Source of the DNA: Adenanthera pavonina
Lineage: Eukaryota; Streptophyta; Magnoliopsida; Fabales; Fabaceae
Assembly: GCA_026686845.1 (NCBI GenBank)
Contig: JAIVEN010000014.1
Location: 9,720,001 to 9,784,000 of the forward strand
DNA: 64,000 bases
Reading direction: 5' to 3'
The position numbers and the translations under genes were made by a program. Numbering within the stretch: the first letter of the stretch is position 1; every line of letters starts with the position of its first letter. The notes under the pieces were generated by a model, which was not told where the DNA came from, did no database searches, and worked only from the letters and a program-made list of their open reading frames with translations. This document shows positions 13,871-25,903 of the stretch, piece after piece.

Positions 13871-15397
13871 CGAACCGGTCGAGTCAACCCGGACTGTCCT
13901 GAACCGGAAATCAGTCAACTTCCCAATATTAATATCTGTTTTTTTCCCACCATTATTATGATGGCACCAGCTCTCGAACCCGGATCCAACCTGGTTCCAG
14001 AATAGCAGAGAAGTGAACCATGAAGGCATCAGACAGCCAGTTTTTCCCACCAATATTAATCTCTGTCAAGTGATTCTAATTTCATCTCTTTTTTCAATTT
14101 AATAATCTTCCACAAGTTTATTTAATTTTTATTTGATATATTGTTTCTTATAACAATTCTAAATTCATTATTTCAACAATTTTTTTTACAAATTAATGCA
14201 TGATTTAATACATTATTGAGCTCGATATTATGTGATTAGATAATACTATTTAATTTAAATTCAGTGTTAATTTATATGTCTAAAAGAATTTTGTATGTGT
14301 CTAAAAAATTAATGTTAATTTTTATTTAATATAACTTAAAGTGCACGTCAAAATGAACATGCAATTATGACTGAAAATCATATTAAAATTTATCTTAATT
14401 TACATGTCACAAAGGGATGGAAGTCAAATCCGGAATGGAAGCAATTTCATGCTTCTGTTCAAGAGAAAATTGGGATCATCCATATTTCATCAAATCTAGA
14501 CTAATCAAATGTGAACGGTGTAGATTTGTTATATAATTTTTATAATATTTTAACGTTTTTAAAAAGTAAAAATAATATCATAATCATTGTGTGTTATCTC
14601 ATGATCAAGCAAAATTTTTTTCCTGATGATAATCATGCAAATAAAAGAAAAAGGATGAGTTATAATTTTTCTTTTAATAAGACAAGTTGGAGTGGTTATA
14701 ATAACACTTGAGTTCAAATGCATCCATATTTAAATTAAGATTCAAACTGTTAGTGTTGTCCAATTTTTTTTTGGATAAATAATATTTCCATTGACAGTAG
14801 GGGTTTATCTCTGTGAAGTAGAAGGCATAGGTAAATCCCTCCTAATTCGATTTGTTCTATATACAAAAGTTGAAATTTTCCAACCACTTGCTTAGTGAAT
14901 AAAAATTCCTATCAGCTATATCAAATTGAGTTGGTTAAGTATTGCTCAAGTTTGAATCATCAGACAAGAATTGGGCTAATTTGAAAAGAAAAGAAAAGCT
15001 TTATCTTGCGTTTAAACATAAATAAATCAATTGATACTTTTAATTAAGTTTGCCATTTCTATGCTTTTTATTCGCATGAGATCGTACATGCATTAAATAT
15101 CAAGATCCAAATCCTTTAGATTGTTAGATGTATAAAAATTAAGATTAAAAAAGAAGTTATTAAAAAATAAATGGAAGAAATATTGGAGAGAGTCAAAAGC
15201 ATAGATCATCTTTATTGATACAGTGAAAGAGGGGAAAGGCATCTTCCCCTAATCAAGCGCAGTGGACCTAATTGATGGCGTGGTATAGTACAAAATTCTT
15301 TCTCTACGTGACTAGTGTACAACATGCATGCATGAGGTAATACAAAGAACACAATTTTACAACGTCATTTTCACACCCCCTCCACAAAACCCAGTTT
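13871..15397. other. Intergenic region between PRP38 promoter and TPX2-like gene
   Basis: AT-rich, without a recognisable ORF. The right part (about 15190-15397) is probably the 3' UTR of the TPX2-like gene. The left end is the PRP38 promoter. Confidence 0.5.
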
Positions 15398-17253
15398 CTA
15401 CTCAATAGGCCTCATCAGAGCTAGATGATGAAACAAGTTGTAGAACTCATTTCCTGAGCTGCAGCTCCATCCCTTGCTCAGGAAGCTTGGCTCTCTTGGA
15501 ACTGTTAATGGCCTGCTTGATCTGCATTATTTCAAGTTATACTTAGTTCTGAGATTTCATGATTACTTTACACTTAATGTATCAACAATATAATAGTGAT
15601 ATATTTACCTTTGAGGCAAGAATGGCCTATCAAAATATGGCATCAATTGGGCTCTTGGGATCATCTCCTTCCTCATCAAACGAATCTCTTCCTCTTCAAT
15701 CATCTGCTCCACATTTTATTCAGACAGAATTCTTTTAAATATTATATACAAACCACATTGATCTAACTACACTAGAAAGTGTCTGCTACCTTGAGCAACT
15801 TTTCCTCTCGTTTCTTTTGGATCTCCATGAGATAGAACTTTGTTGTGACCTGTGCATACACGCAATGCAAAATTACCACGAGCATTAATTATTCACAGAG
15901 AATCTTATCTCAAGCCCTTTTAGCTTTTACAGGTAGAGTTCAATGATCTCACTGCATAGTTAAACATAGCACGTTTGGCAGCTCTTTCTTGGGTGTGGAG
16001 TTTGAACTCCTGTGGTTTAGTATTTTCTTTGGGAGGAGACTTCCTTGAAGCCTTCAGATTAAAAGAGATGAAAACTTCGATAAAAGAGAAAATTTGACCT
16101 GATGAATTGAAGTTCATGCTGATTATTTCCACAAGAACAATACGCTTACCTTGTTTTTGTCTTGGATCTTCTCTTTGAATTCTTTTGTCTGCCAAACACC
16201 CATTATTTTGTGTTTATTTTAGGCAGCGACAATGATGATTCAAGGATAAAAAGCTAAAATGAAAGTGTTTGATGATATATCGAATCATGTTTGGATAAGA
16301 GCAAGAAAGCTAAGAGAGGAAAGAGAGTATGTTAAAGCTAATCAATAATGAATCATTATGTAAGAGACAAGAGCACTTGTCTATTCATAATGGGGTCCAT
16401 CCAGTGGTGATGTACTTGATTTTAGCCTGGAAAGGATTTGCATGGTTCACCAATCTATATATATATATCTAAATTAAGTGAAAAAGGTTATTGGTGAAAG
16501 TTTCAAAAGGGCAACTTTTCTGCTTAAGAGAAAAGGAAACAAAATATATATTAATTAAAAACCAGATGTTTTGAACCCAAAAAAAAAAAAACATGAAACT
16601 TGTTACTTAAAAAAAGGAAAAGAGATATGCATTCAACTGTTATATGCCATTTGTGTCAAACTTCAAATTTTTTTTCTGTTTCTGGCCTTCTTAATGATAG
16701 CCTTTCAGAAACTCCCTACTGCTTGCGGTACTGATACTTTTCCAATCATTAAATTCAAGAAATAGAATAAGAAATTTTTGGTTAGCATGGACATTTGACA
16801 AGCATGCAAGAGATTATGCTCAAATATACCACAACCTAGTTTTATTTTTCACCTTCATTCAAATATGATGTGGTTGACAGTTTCACAACTTCGAGATTCA
16901 AGGATAAAAAGAAATGATTATTAAACCCTCTTTGCATGTGAGGCTTTCATGGAGAAATTATCTAAAAGTCAGAACAAGAAACTGAGTGGTTTGTGAAAGA
17001 TTATTGTGCAGGTGGAATGAGGTAGCTGTATATAGGCTTTCTCACCATTCCTCTAGAATTTGTACTGCTCCATTCAGCTGCAGACAGTGAAGTACTCTTC
17101 ACAAACTTCCACCCCAGAAAAAAATAAGGAAAAATACAGAAAGACATGAAGATATCAGTACATAGTATCCCACCACTAAGACAGAAGACAAGAAGAAGAA
17201 GAAGAATCATAATTCTAAACCTTCAAAGCAGACTTAGTGTTTGCTTTCTCCAT
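15398..17253 (-). CDS. Small TPX2-domain microtubule-associated protein (TPXL/WVD2-like)
   Basis: A short protein whose core is a plant TPX2 C-terminal domain. The family (TPX2, WVD2-like, TPXL) binds and stabilises microtubules in spindle or cortical arrays. In transcript order I read seven small exons: 17253-17221, 17105-17046, 16188-16150, 16051-15953, 15849-15790, 15703-15609 and 15521-15398. All use GT-AG and stay in frame, giving about 169 aa. The start is MEKANTKSALK. The signature is clear: EFKLHTQERAAKRAMFNYAV at about 78-97, a basic coiled segment (FYLMEIQKKREEKLLK), then QLMPYFDRPFLPQRSSRPLT and VPREPSF. The exact acceptors of exons 2 and 4 are chosen to hold the frame and are less certain. 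There is no long N-terminal region as in canonical TPX2 or WVD2. The last ~20 residues look non-conserved. Confidence 0.82.
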
Positions 17254-17298
17254 TTCAAGAGGAATCAATGTGAGTGTAGTTGGTACTGGGATTAGGGG

Positions 17299-17308
17299 CT
17301 ATATATAG
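17299..17308 (-). promoter_or_regulatory. Likely TATA box of the TPX2-like gene
   Basis: On the minus strand a CTATATATAG motif lies about 45 bp before the start codon of the TPX2-like gene. If used, the 5' UTR would be only some 15-20 nt. The motif is seen; its use is inferred. Confidence 0.45.
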
Positions 17309-18368
17309 TAGAGACTGAGTTTGGAGGTAAGTGAGTGTCTGAAATTCCATTTTTTTTCTGTTGCTACATCACCAGCATGCTTTTGGATTTGCATGCTATC
17401 TTGTACCAAACTTTCTGATTAAACCTCCCTCTCAAACATATATTTGTCAAAGCCCTTCTGTGTTCCTTCAAAATTCCTCTTGGCTTAAGTAAGACATTAT
17501 CACTCGTTCCCACTAGTAATTAATATAATCCAAGTACTCTGGCATGATAAGATGAATAACACTAAGTTATGTGTTGGTTAAGTGGATACTCACCAACTCA
17601 TTAAAGCAGCCACTTTAATTAATAAGTGAAACTAATGATTGTTTATAAAGTTAATTACAAGGCATACAGAAATTATCGAGTATTAATAACCAAATTTAGT
17701 ATCAATTTTGAATGTGTGATGAGACAATATTGTATCACACGTGTGTGATTTACATATTGAGAGTAAGTGAAGCAAAAGACAACTTCAACTTTTGTAATGC
17801 CATCTAACTTGACAATAGCATTTGCTTGCTTAGGTTCATAGGCCTCAAGACCTAGGGAAGAGGAAAAGGAGTTGAAGGAGAGATCAAACTTCTAACATCA
17901 AACTTACCTCAATCTTAAAAACTAGAGACGATATATGCCATTTAATTTATTGGCTCATTGATGTACTATATTTTCTTTCACAGTGTGATCATTAATTTCT
18001 TGGGCTCCATGTCACTGACTTGAATGAGGAATTCTATCATTTTGCCATCCAGTATAAATATGTATATAACCATTAAGTTATAATAGAATGTAAGCAAATA
18101 TTGTCTAACTTCTAGTGTTCATCAAATGTATATCAAAACCAACCCATGATATTTATTATACCAGTGGTTGTTTGGCTTAAAGAAAGAAGTAAACTTCAAT
18201 TTGTAGAGGTTGAGTTTTATGGAAAGCTAGCATACACAGTGATCACTCATTAGTCATTACGGTCTTCTGTATTACATACTGAAGTCCACATGGTGAGTCT
18301 GAGTCACTTTCAATGGCAAAGAGTATTGAAAGTGCAGAGAGAGGTGACCAAAAGGTTGTTAATAGCAA

Positions 18369-19075
18369 GCTTTCAAATGTTTCTTGTTGAAGCCGTCAAG
18401 CCAAAACAAAGAAAGACACAGAGTAATCCTTCACATTTTGTCCTGGCGTAAGCAAGACATATTAAGTCCAGGTTCAGGTTAAGTAATCAAAGCACACGAG
18501 CTCTCTGTAATATATAATCCATGATATAGCAGTGTTTGTTGGTTGATTTGAAACTCATCATTACAGTTACCCTTTTATGAATTATAATCAACGATGCCTT
18601 ATGCCATAGGTAATTCCAAAATAATATAAAATATATATTTGAATTGGATTTGCATGCTTCAAAAGTGACAGCTCAACAACATTTAGTTTCAACCAAGCGT
18701 ATTATCCTTATTTTCGCATAAAACCATATGTGTAAACACTGAGTCTCTTACCTTGGTCTTGCACATATGAAATCCGTTCCTTAAATGAATCAAATCCAAG
18801 GTGCCTATTGGGGTTCTATATTAGACATAAATGGATGAAGGTCCTTAAAATGAATAGCTAGTGTTTCCATTAAAATAATCAACCTGAAACCATATATTAG
18901 TGATCAAAGTTTAGGGAAAAAGTGTTAAGTTGTATTTTTGGAATGAAATAAGAGGTGTAAAGGAGGGAGAATTGAATGGGGTCAGTATCAATTCCACCAG
19001 GGGAGAGCGAAAGAAATGACGAGGGAAAAGGTGGGTGATGGCGTGCTTTCAAATGTTTCTTATTGAAGCCGTTAA
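18369..19075. repeat. Dispersed 31-bp direct repeat (18369-18399 and 19045-19075)
   Basis: A 31-bp sequence beginning GCTTTCAAATGTTTCTT and ending near AAGCCGT occurs twice, 676 bp apart in the same orientation, with two mismatches. The similarity hardly extends beyond the 31 bp. Origin unknown. Confidence 0.7.
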
Positions 19076-20234
19076 CTAAATGAAATGAAAGTCCAAAGGG
19101 ATTGAAATGCACCACTGTTATGGGTAAGCGAGATGTCGCCCAAGTCGTTAGGTTGTGATTCGAAAATCAACCTACTGCTTGCTCATTTTATGCTTCTACT
19201 TCAAGGCTTTAGTAATCCTAGTCCCTCCCTCCACTCTGATTAATTTTAAATTAAAATTAAAATAAAAAACCTCCCACGATAATGACTTTAACAAATTACT
19301 ATGCCTTTCTCTCTTTTCATTCTTGACTATTGAAATGACTCTATTTTAACTGAACCTGTCTGCTTGGAAATTTCTTACCCATTACACTCAACCAATAATG
19401 TCTCCTCAAGATTGAAGGAAGGTACATGCTGCATAGTAAAAAAAATAATATCTTTATTATTGTTTACTCCGATGTTATCCATAATATAATTCACATTTAG
19501 AAAAATTATTTTAGTATAAATTATAAATCATATTTGAATATCATATGGTACATTAATAATTTTTTCCTATTTTGCCATTAACTTCAATTTTCATTGTAGT
19601 TAATGTTGTGTTAAAATTCAATATATTCAATGGGATAATATTGAAAAAAAGTGTAATTTTTTGACAAATTTAATTAATAAATGAAGTTTTTAATTCTATT
19701 CTTTAATACATGTGAAATTTCTAAAATATGACTATATTATTGACCAAGATATTACTTTGTAAAATATGCCAATATCCTCAAAAGCGAAAGTGGAAAATTT
19801 GCAACTAATAACTTGTCACATATTTGGATGTCATGGAGATATTATAGCTAACTTTATATTACAAAATTAGCTCTATCATCTAAATTTTAAGAAATTATTA
19901 ACAATGTAAAATTATTTAATATTACTTCAATCCTTTTTTTTTCTTTTGGACATATAACTACCATTTAATATCAATTTAAATTGGATCTTATCTCATCTCA
20001 ATTGAGAAAAATTCTTTAAATATGATTTTTTTTTTCATTCATAAAATTCAAATTTAATTTTAGCCAATTTACCCATAAGATTCAAATTTTATAGCCAGAA
20101 CTTAATAACCAATTTGAAGGTCAATAATTTTCTCCATGTCATCTTTCATTCAAGTTTTTAGCAATATGTAATTCAACTAATTGCTAGACATGACCAACAA
20201 ACTGCAAGTCTAAAAGCATGTATATTTGCTTTCA

Positions 20235-20370
20235 TGTCTTTATCTTCTCCATAAAATTTTTAATGTGGTGCACATGTGCATCCACATTTGTGTAATGCTT
20301 CTTGTCTTTATCTTCTCCATAAAATTTTTAATGCGGTGCACATGTGCATCCACATTTGTGTAATGCTTCT
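20235..20370. repeat. 68-bp tandem duplication, two copies
   Basis: Copies at 20235-20302 and 20303-20370 are adjacent and differ at one base (TG versus CG). Each contains the palindrome TGCACATGTGCA. This is a young local duplication. Confidence 0.95.
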
Positions 20371-20898
20371 CTACAACTTATTCACACCATCAAATTTGGC
20401 AGAATGTGGTTGCTCAATATAGTTCTTCCTCTCAATGTCATCCTTCCTTTCTATACAAACTAGTGCAAATTCCACTGGCAAATGTGATGCCCAAGTTTAA
20501 CTGAAACTTGGGGATAATATCAAGGTTTGAATTGATTAAAGAGACAGAGAAGGATAAAAAGTAAAAACAGTATTGAAACGTCAAATTTTTTAACTAGTTC
20601 ATAATATTATCAGGGTAAATTATTAAATTAAAATTAAAAGAAGAAAAGATAAATGCAACTTTTTATAATTTCTTCTGAGAGATTAAAAAAAAAAATCCAG
20701 ATGTAATTAGAAACAGCGGGTCTCTTCCAATCCGTCCTGGATGTTCTAGACTATGCTAGATACTTCCATCGTCTCAGCTTGCCAGGCGGTTGAATTCCAA
20801 TACAACATTCTCAGCTCTTCACCTTTGCGGATCGAACATCGTGTTTTGAGTTCTGAAGCTGCTTCGCTTTTGTTCAAAGATCAGAAGATCCACGAAAA

Positions 20899-21574
20899 AT
20901 GTTCGGAGTAGTATTCCCGAACCGTAGTTTCCCAATGGACATCTCCACTTTCTCTCAAATCGACACCTTTCACTGGCTCCTCGACATGAATACTTTCGTT
21001 GGTAAGCTTCCCTTCCTTCCCCTCTCTTCGCTTATCGCTCACATTAGTTTCATCCAATTTTCCCCTTTTTTTCTCTCAACTTCTATGCTTTCTGCTAACT
21101 TGCGCAGGGGAGGCGTACGATCAAATCCGCGAGGTCTGCATCTTCCTCCTGAACAACTTCACACTTCCTCCCGATAAAGCACTCGCCGTTTACATCCAAT
21201 CACCGGGTTCGACTTTCTTCTATTGTGGGGCTGTTACTGTTGCACGCCCGTCCGCCGTACTCTCGCTGCCGTGGCCGGAGCCTGGGGGTTCCGGCCAGCT
21301 GCAGTTGACGGCGGACGCGCAGCCACTCTCGGCCAAAATTGGGGTCTCCGTCGAGGACCTGGCGTCGTTGCCGTCGCTGGATGTCACTGCCGAGAAGCGA
21401 ATCGAACGTTTAGCATTGAAAGTAGGTGAAAATCTGTTCAATTTTATGCAGTCTTTCTGTGGGGTAGATGGATCAAAATTGGTCGTACCTATGGATATTC
21501 TGGATAGATGGTTTAAGAAATTCCAGGAGAGGGCCAAGCGTGATCCTGAGTACTTGAAGGGTTTCGCTTTGTAA
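20899..21574 (+). CDS. Hikeshi/OPI10 family protein
   Basis: Homologue of Hikeshi (OPI10), the carrier that imports HSP70 into the nucleus during heat stress. Plant homologues are linked to thermotolerance. Two exons are read, 20899-21001 and 21108-21574, joined by a 106-bp GT-AG intron that completes a Gly codon. The product is 189 aa, close to the roughly 197 aa of the human protein. The N-terminus MFGVVFPNRSFPMD and the segment FTLPPDKALAVYIQSP are family hallmarks. The C-terminal part has the conserved helix KVGENLFNFMQSF and a basic end DRWFKKFQERAKRDPEY. A GC-rich 5' half and a compact structure suggest broad expression. No defect is seen. Confidence 0.93.
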
Positions 21575-22365
21575 GCTTTTGAAAAATTTGAAGTCAGATT
21601 AAAATTAACCCTTGCGTTAGGTTAAAATATTTTTTTTTACTGTGTGTACTTTGAAAAGTGGAAGAATCAAAATGCCTCCTGCGTTGTGCTTCTAGATATA
21701 TTTTCGCCTTTCTGATTGATTGCATTATGTCTTAATATCGTTAGTGAATTAAACGTATGCACGGCTGTTGTACCAAGAGTAAAAGGCTGCTCCAACATGA
21801 AGAACAGCGGAATGTAATCCATGAGAAGTATTTGACAATATTGGAATTAAATTGGATGAACTTCAATTAGTCCATAGTGATGTTGTGATGTTATAGATGA
21901 TGTGGAAAATTCTTAGTCCGACAAAAGCTAGAAAACATAATGCAATGCTTTGATGACAGCACTTTGAACTTTTAGCTCCTAATCCTTATTCTCAGACTTC
22001 TGGCGAGTCATGCTTGTTCTGTTTCTTATGTTTTTTTGTAGTTCGATGTCTTTTGCTTAAAAGCATCTTGATTTGACTGCTATATTCAGGGATAAACAAC
22101 TTATGGTATATGTCTAAAATGAAGGATTATAGAACCAAGGAAAGTACTGATGGAAAAGTGGAAATTAATGGTTTCTGAAACAGGTGAAAGAAATGGCTGA
22201 TTCTGCAAGGGAATCTGTGAATGTAGTAAAAATTGTGGTGGATGAGGAAGAGTGGTAGGATTGGTCAGAAGCTGCAGTATTCTGCAGTCTTAGGAGGCAT
22301 GTATGGGTCCTAGGTTTTGGGAAAGTTTAGCCAAAAAAAAAAAGAGAAAAAAAATATGGCACTAG

Positions 22366-22525
22366 GACTTGTGGAGGATTTGGTAGAAACAAAGCTAGAA
22401 ATCTCTATCAGAAGAAACCTATCGCAATAAAAGTCGCTCAGATCACCTGGATTTGTGGAGGATATGGTAGAAACAATGTTAGAAATCTCTATGGGAAGAA
22501 CCAATCACAATAAAATTCACCCAGT
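22366..22525. repeat. 85-bp imperfect tandem duplication
   Basis: Two units, about 22366-22441 and 22451-22525, both read CTTGTGGAGGAT or TTTGTGGAGGAT, then TGGTAGAAACAA and GAAATCTCTAT. They are about 85 bp apart and diverged by roughly 15-20%. Older than the duplication at 20235. Confidence 0.8.
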
Positions 22526-25500
22526 TCTATTTTGTTGCATTGGTTAATAGTTAATTTATGGCTGCCTGAGCTACAGGCTCAATTGAAGTTACGAGATTGA
22601 CAAGCGGTGGTACCGCTACGTGTCTCTTGAACGTCTCTTTTCATGATTATGAATACAAGCACCGGCAATTCCTCAATCCAGCAGAAATGGTGTATTTTAG
22701 GTCATCAAGTGCCTCGTTCAACTATCCTTTCGGAAACATGATTGCGCTTGTAGATAACTTACACCGTAGGTGTATCTTTCCTGGCCCTTACTCTTTGTTT
22801 TGAGCTTCATTGTGAAGGATCACAAGCCTTCGCAAACTACAACAATGTAGGTTCGACTTGAATGATCATTTATTACTGTGGCAATTCCAATGGGCACATT
22901 CTTCTTCCATCGGTGAGATTCTTAGCACTTGAGCTAGATGATGATGCGTTTTTATTATTGTTTTTTTTCTTTTGGAGTAAACGAGATGATCCGTTTAAGT
23001 TGAGTAGACGAAGATAGGAGCATGTAATGGGTCGCCAGGTGCCTCAACTGATAAAAGTAATGGGCCAAGTCCAATTAGTATGTCCGTTACGGACTGTTCC
23101 TGTTAGTGGATTCTTTCTTAACCCAAAATTACCGTTGAAGAGCTCATGTAAGTACTATTAATTTATTATTATATTATTTCAGAAGAAGTAATGAATGGTG
23201 ATATATATAATAAAATATATGTGAAAATTAATTTAGTTTTAACTTTGTGCCTAGAATTTTAAGTTACATTTTTCACAAAATTTAAGTTAAAGAGCAGCGA
23301 TGATTTAAGCGAAGAGAAGAAGAAAAATAAGGAAAATAAACTAGGGAAGTAAGGAGGAGGGGACAAAAGGTAAAAGAGAGCATTGTTGTGGTGCTCACAC
23401 ACACACACACATATATAGAGGCCCATTTGGCCTCTTATGTTCATTACGGTTTCAGGGGACAGTGGTGATGAACGATATCAAAATCCATGTGACCTAAAAC
23501 TGTAGGGAAATGATAGGGTATTATCTAATCTATAGCAAAGGACAAATGCCACCCTTTTTTAACGCTCGACGGCAAAATAGAAAGTTAAAGGACCACCCTC
23601 TTTATCTCTTCTCTATTTACCTGCCTGGTACCTATTTTATCTTTGAATAAAAAGTTGGTAAATATTTGAAAGATCTACATCTACAACCCAGGTGAAAACT
23701 TCCTTATGTTTTTTTACAACAAAAAAAAAAAGATATTTGTCTACCAATAAGTAGGAGATTTTGCTTCTTTTAAGCCGGAGAGCGCAAAGGATATATAATA
23801 CTAGGGCAAAGGTTGCTCAAATTGACGTGTTCAAGAATTTAATTATTAATATCATTCTTAGAATTTAATTAGGTTCTGCAAGAGGCCTATTTGGTACAAT
23901 ATTGCAAATGCTGAAAAATCATATTTGTATTAAATTTTGATGAAGGAATCCGAAGGAAAGAAACCATTGATTCAAGATGAAGCAATCAAATCTCAAGTTC
24001 CCAATGAGAATAACAAACAAGACCACCTTAGAGTTAGAGAAGGCCTATCAGCCTTTTTGCCTTCCTTTACTAATTCTTTCCTTCCTCTCACCCCTTCATC
24101 ACATCTCCCATGTCCTATTTATTTAACTCTCCTTCATTTTCATCTTCTCCTACTAATATATATATAAGAACAATATCAATTTTTTTTCGATAAAAATAAT
24201 AATTCACATTTAAATGATGAAACATCAAATTAAAAGTGTAGATTGAATGTTTTATTTTCTTTTCCTCATTCTTTAGTCAAGTCGATATTTTTAAAATCTT
24301 AAAATCATTTTTTTTGTTAAATAAAAAATATTTGCACTCTAAACATTTATTCACATCCCACCCCTATTTTACTATCCAAGCAAAATGTCATTCAAGAACA
24401 ATTAATAATTTTTTGGTGAATGCCAAAAGTATCCTCAAAAGGTAGTAAAAAATTAATACTTTCTCCGATTCCTTTTATAAGGAATTTCTAACTGCTTTAC
24501 GTAGATTAAAAAAGTTAGTTATCTTCTTAAAATTCTAAAAAAAAATAAACATTCCTTTTTTATCCTATTTAATATAATAATATAATTCACATTAAATATT
24601 ATTTAATTAATTAAAAGTGTTTCTTTTATCAAAAAAGTTCAGTAACAATTTATAAAAAAAATAAATGATAACGGTAAAATAAAAAAAATTATAAAATATT
24701 ACAAGATCTCCCATAAAAAGAAATAAATAAAATTTCTAAAATATCCTTTATAAAAAAAATATATAGATTATTTTTGAAGTGTAGAGATTAATAATTTAAC
24801 AATTTTTTTAACGTGAATGGATTTCACCTAACGCCCACTAGCATGAGAGCAGCAGGGGCTATAAATGCGGGGGTTGATAGCAGAGTCAGCCACTTTCGCG
24901 AAGGACAATGTCAGGAGGCAGGAGGCTCCTTCTTCAGAACACAAGTCATCCGCTCCCTCCGATATATGAACTAGTAATTAGGATGAATTTTATTAAATTA
25001 AAATAAGAAAATAAATTTCACAAATTGAAAATTCATCTAAACTTATCATTTCTCAACTTTTAAGCATCTACATTCCTCTCTTATCTCAATTTTATGTTTA
25101 AGGGAAGGGAGCAGTCGAAAGTTGAATTATTTTATTATTCAATTCAATTTATAAATTTGAATTATGTTATTATTAAAAATGATTTTGCATAACAAATTTA
25201 CACACCGACACCTTTATATATATATATATATGTAGCATCTTATTGACTTGTTTCTCACGCATATATATACCCTAAACACACATATATTAATTGAAAATTC
25301 TGGTGAAAATTACAATGAAATCAACCCTCACTATCATTCATATGTCCGCTCAACATACAAAGATTTTAGATGCTCCGTAACTGAACTAACAATATGACAA
25401 AGCCAACTTAACTACTTGCAACAAATAATAATAATAATAAATTTTATTATTTAAATTTTAATTTTAATTCTTTTATAATACACACTAATTGACTAGTACC

Positions 25501-25865
25501 GGAATTTTATAACTCATTTGAATATCCCATTATTGCTATCAAAATTTTGCTGCTGTTCAGATCAAGTTGGCACGCCAATGTCTACATGACTCATCAGGGC
25601 AAAACTTATCATTTCACAGTACTGTAATTTATTTTAATGTCCAAACAAGGTGAAAATGACCAAAATTAAGATACAATTATTATTTTTGTAGTTCAATATT
25701 TGATGTTGTGAACCATTTATAGGAAACCCATTTTTTTTTTAAAAAAAAAGGGAAATGGTTGGTTATATAAAATAAACCTGATGATCAATGGCTTCAATTC
25801 TCGTCATGTCTGTGGGATGGGCATATGTCAGAGACGAAAAAGTGAAAGTTAAAATGAAGATCCTC

Positions 25866-25869
25866 ACTC

Positions 25870-25900
<31 letters not shown>
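25866..25900. repeat. (CT)n microsatellite
   Basis: A CT run of about 35 bp with one interruption near its start. CT-rich tracts are common in plant 5' leaders, but no downstream coding frame is recognised. Confidence 0.9.

Positions 25901-25903
<3 letters not shown>

Larger units (their letters stand above)
17309..20898. other. Intergenic region with small duplications
   Basis: AT-rich DNA between the divergent TPX2-like and Hikeshi-like genes. ORFs here are short and resemble nothing known. It includes two copies of a 31-bp sequence and a 68-bp tandem duplication, listed separately. The last 200 bp are likely promoter and 5' UTR of the Hikeshi-like gene. Confidence 0.55.

Noticed and set aside
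13960..14010. tRNA-like phrase resembling a GGTTCGA loop on the minus strand
   Set aside because: No matching acceptor, D or anticodon stems can be built around it.
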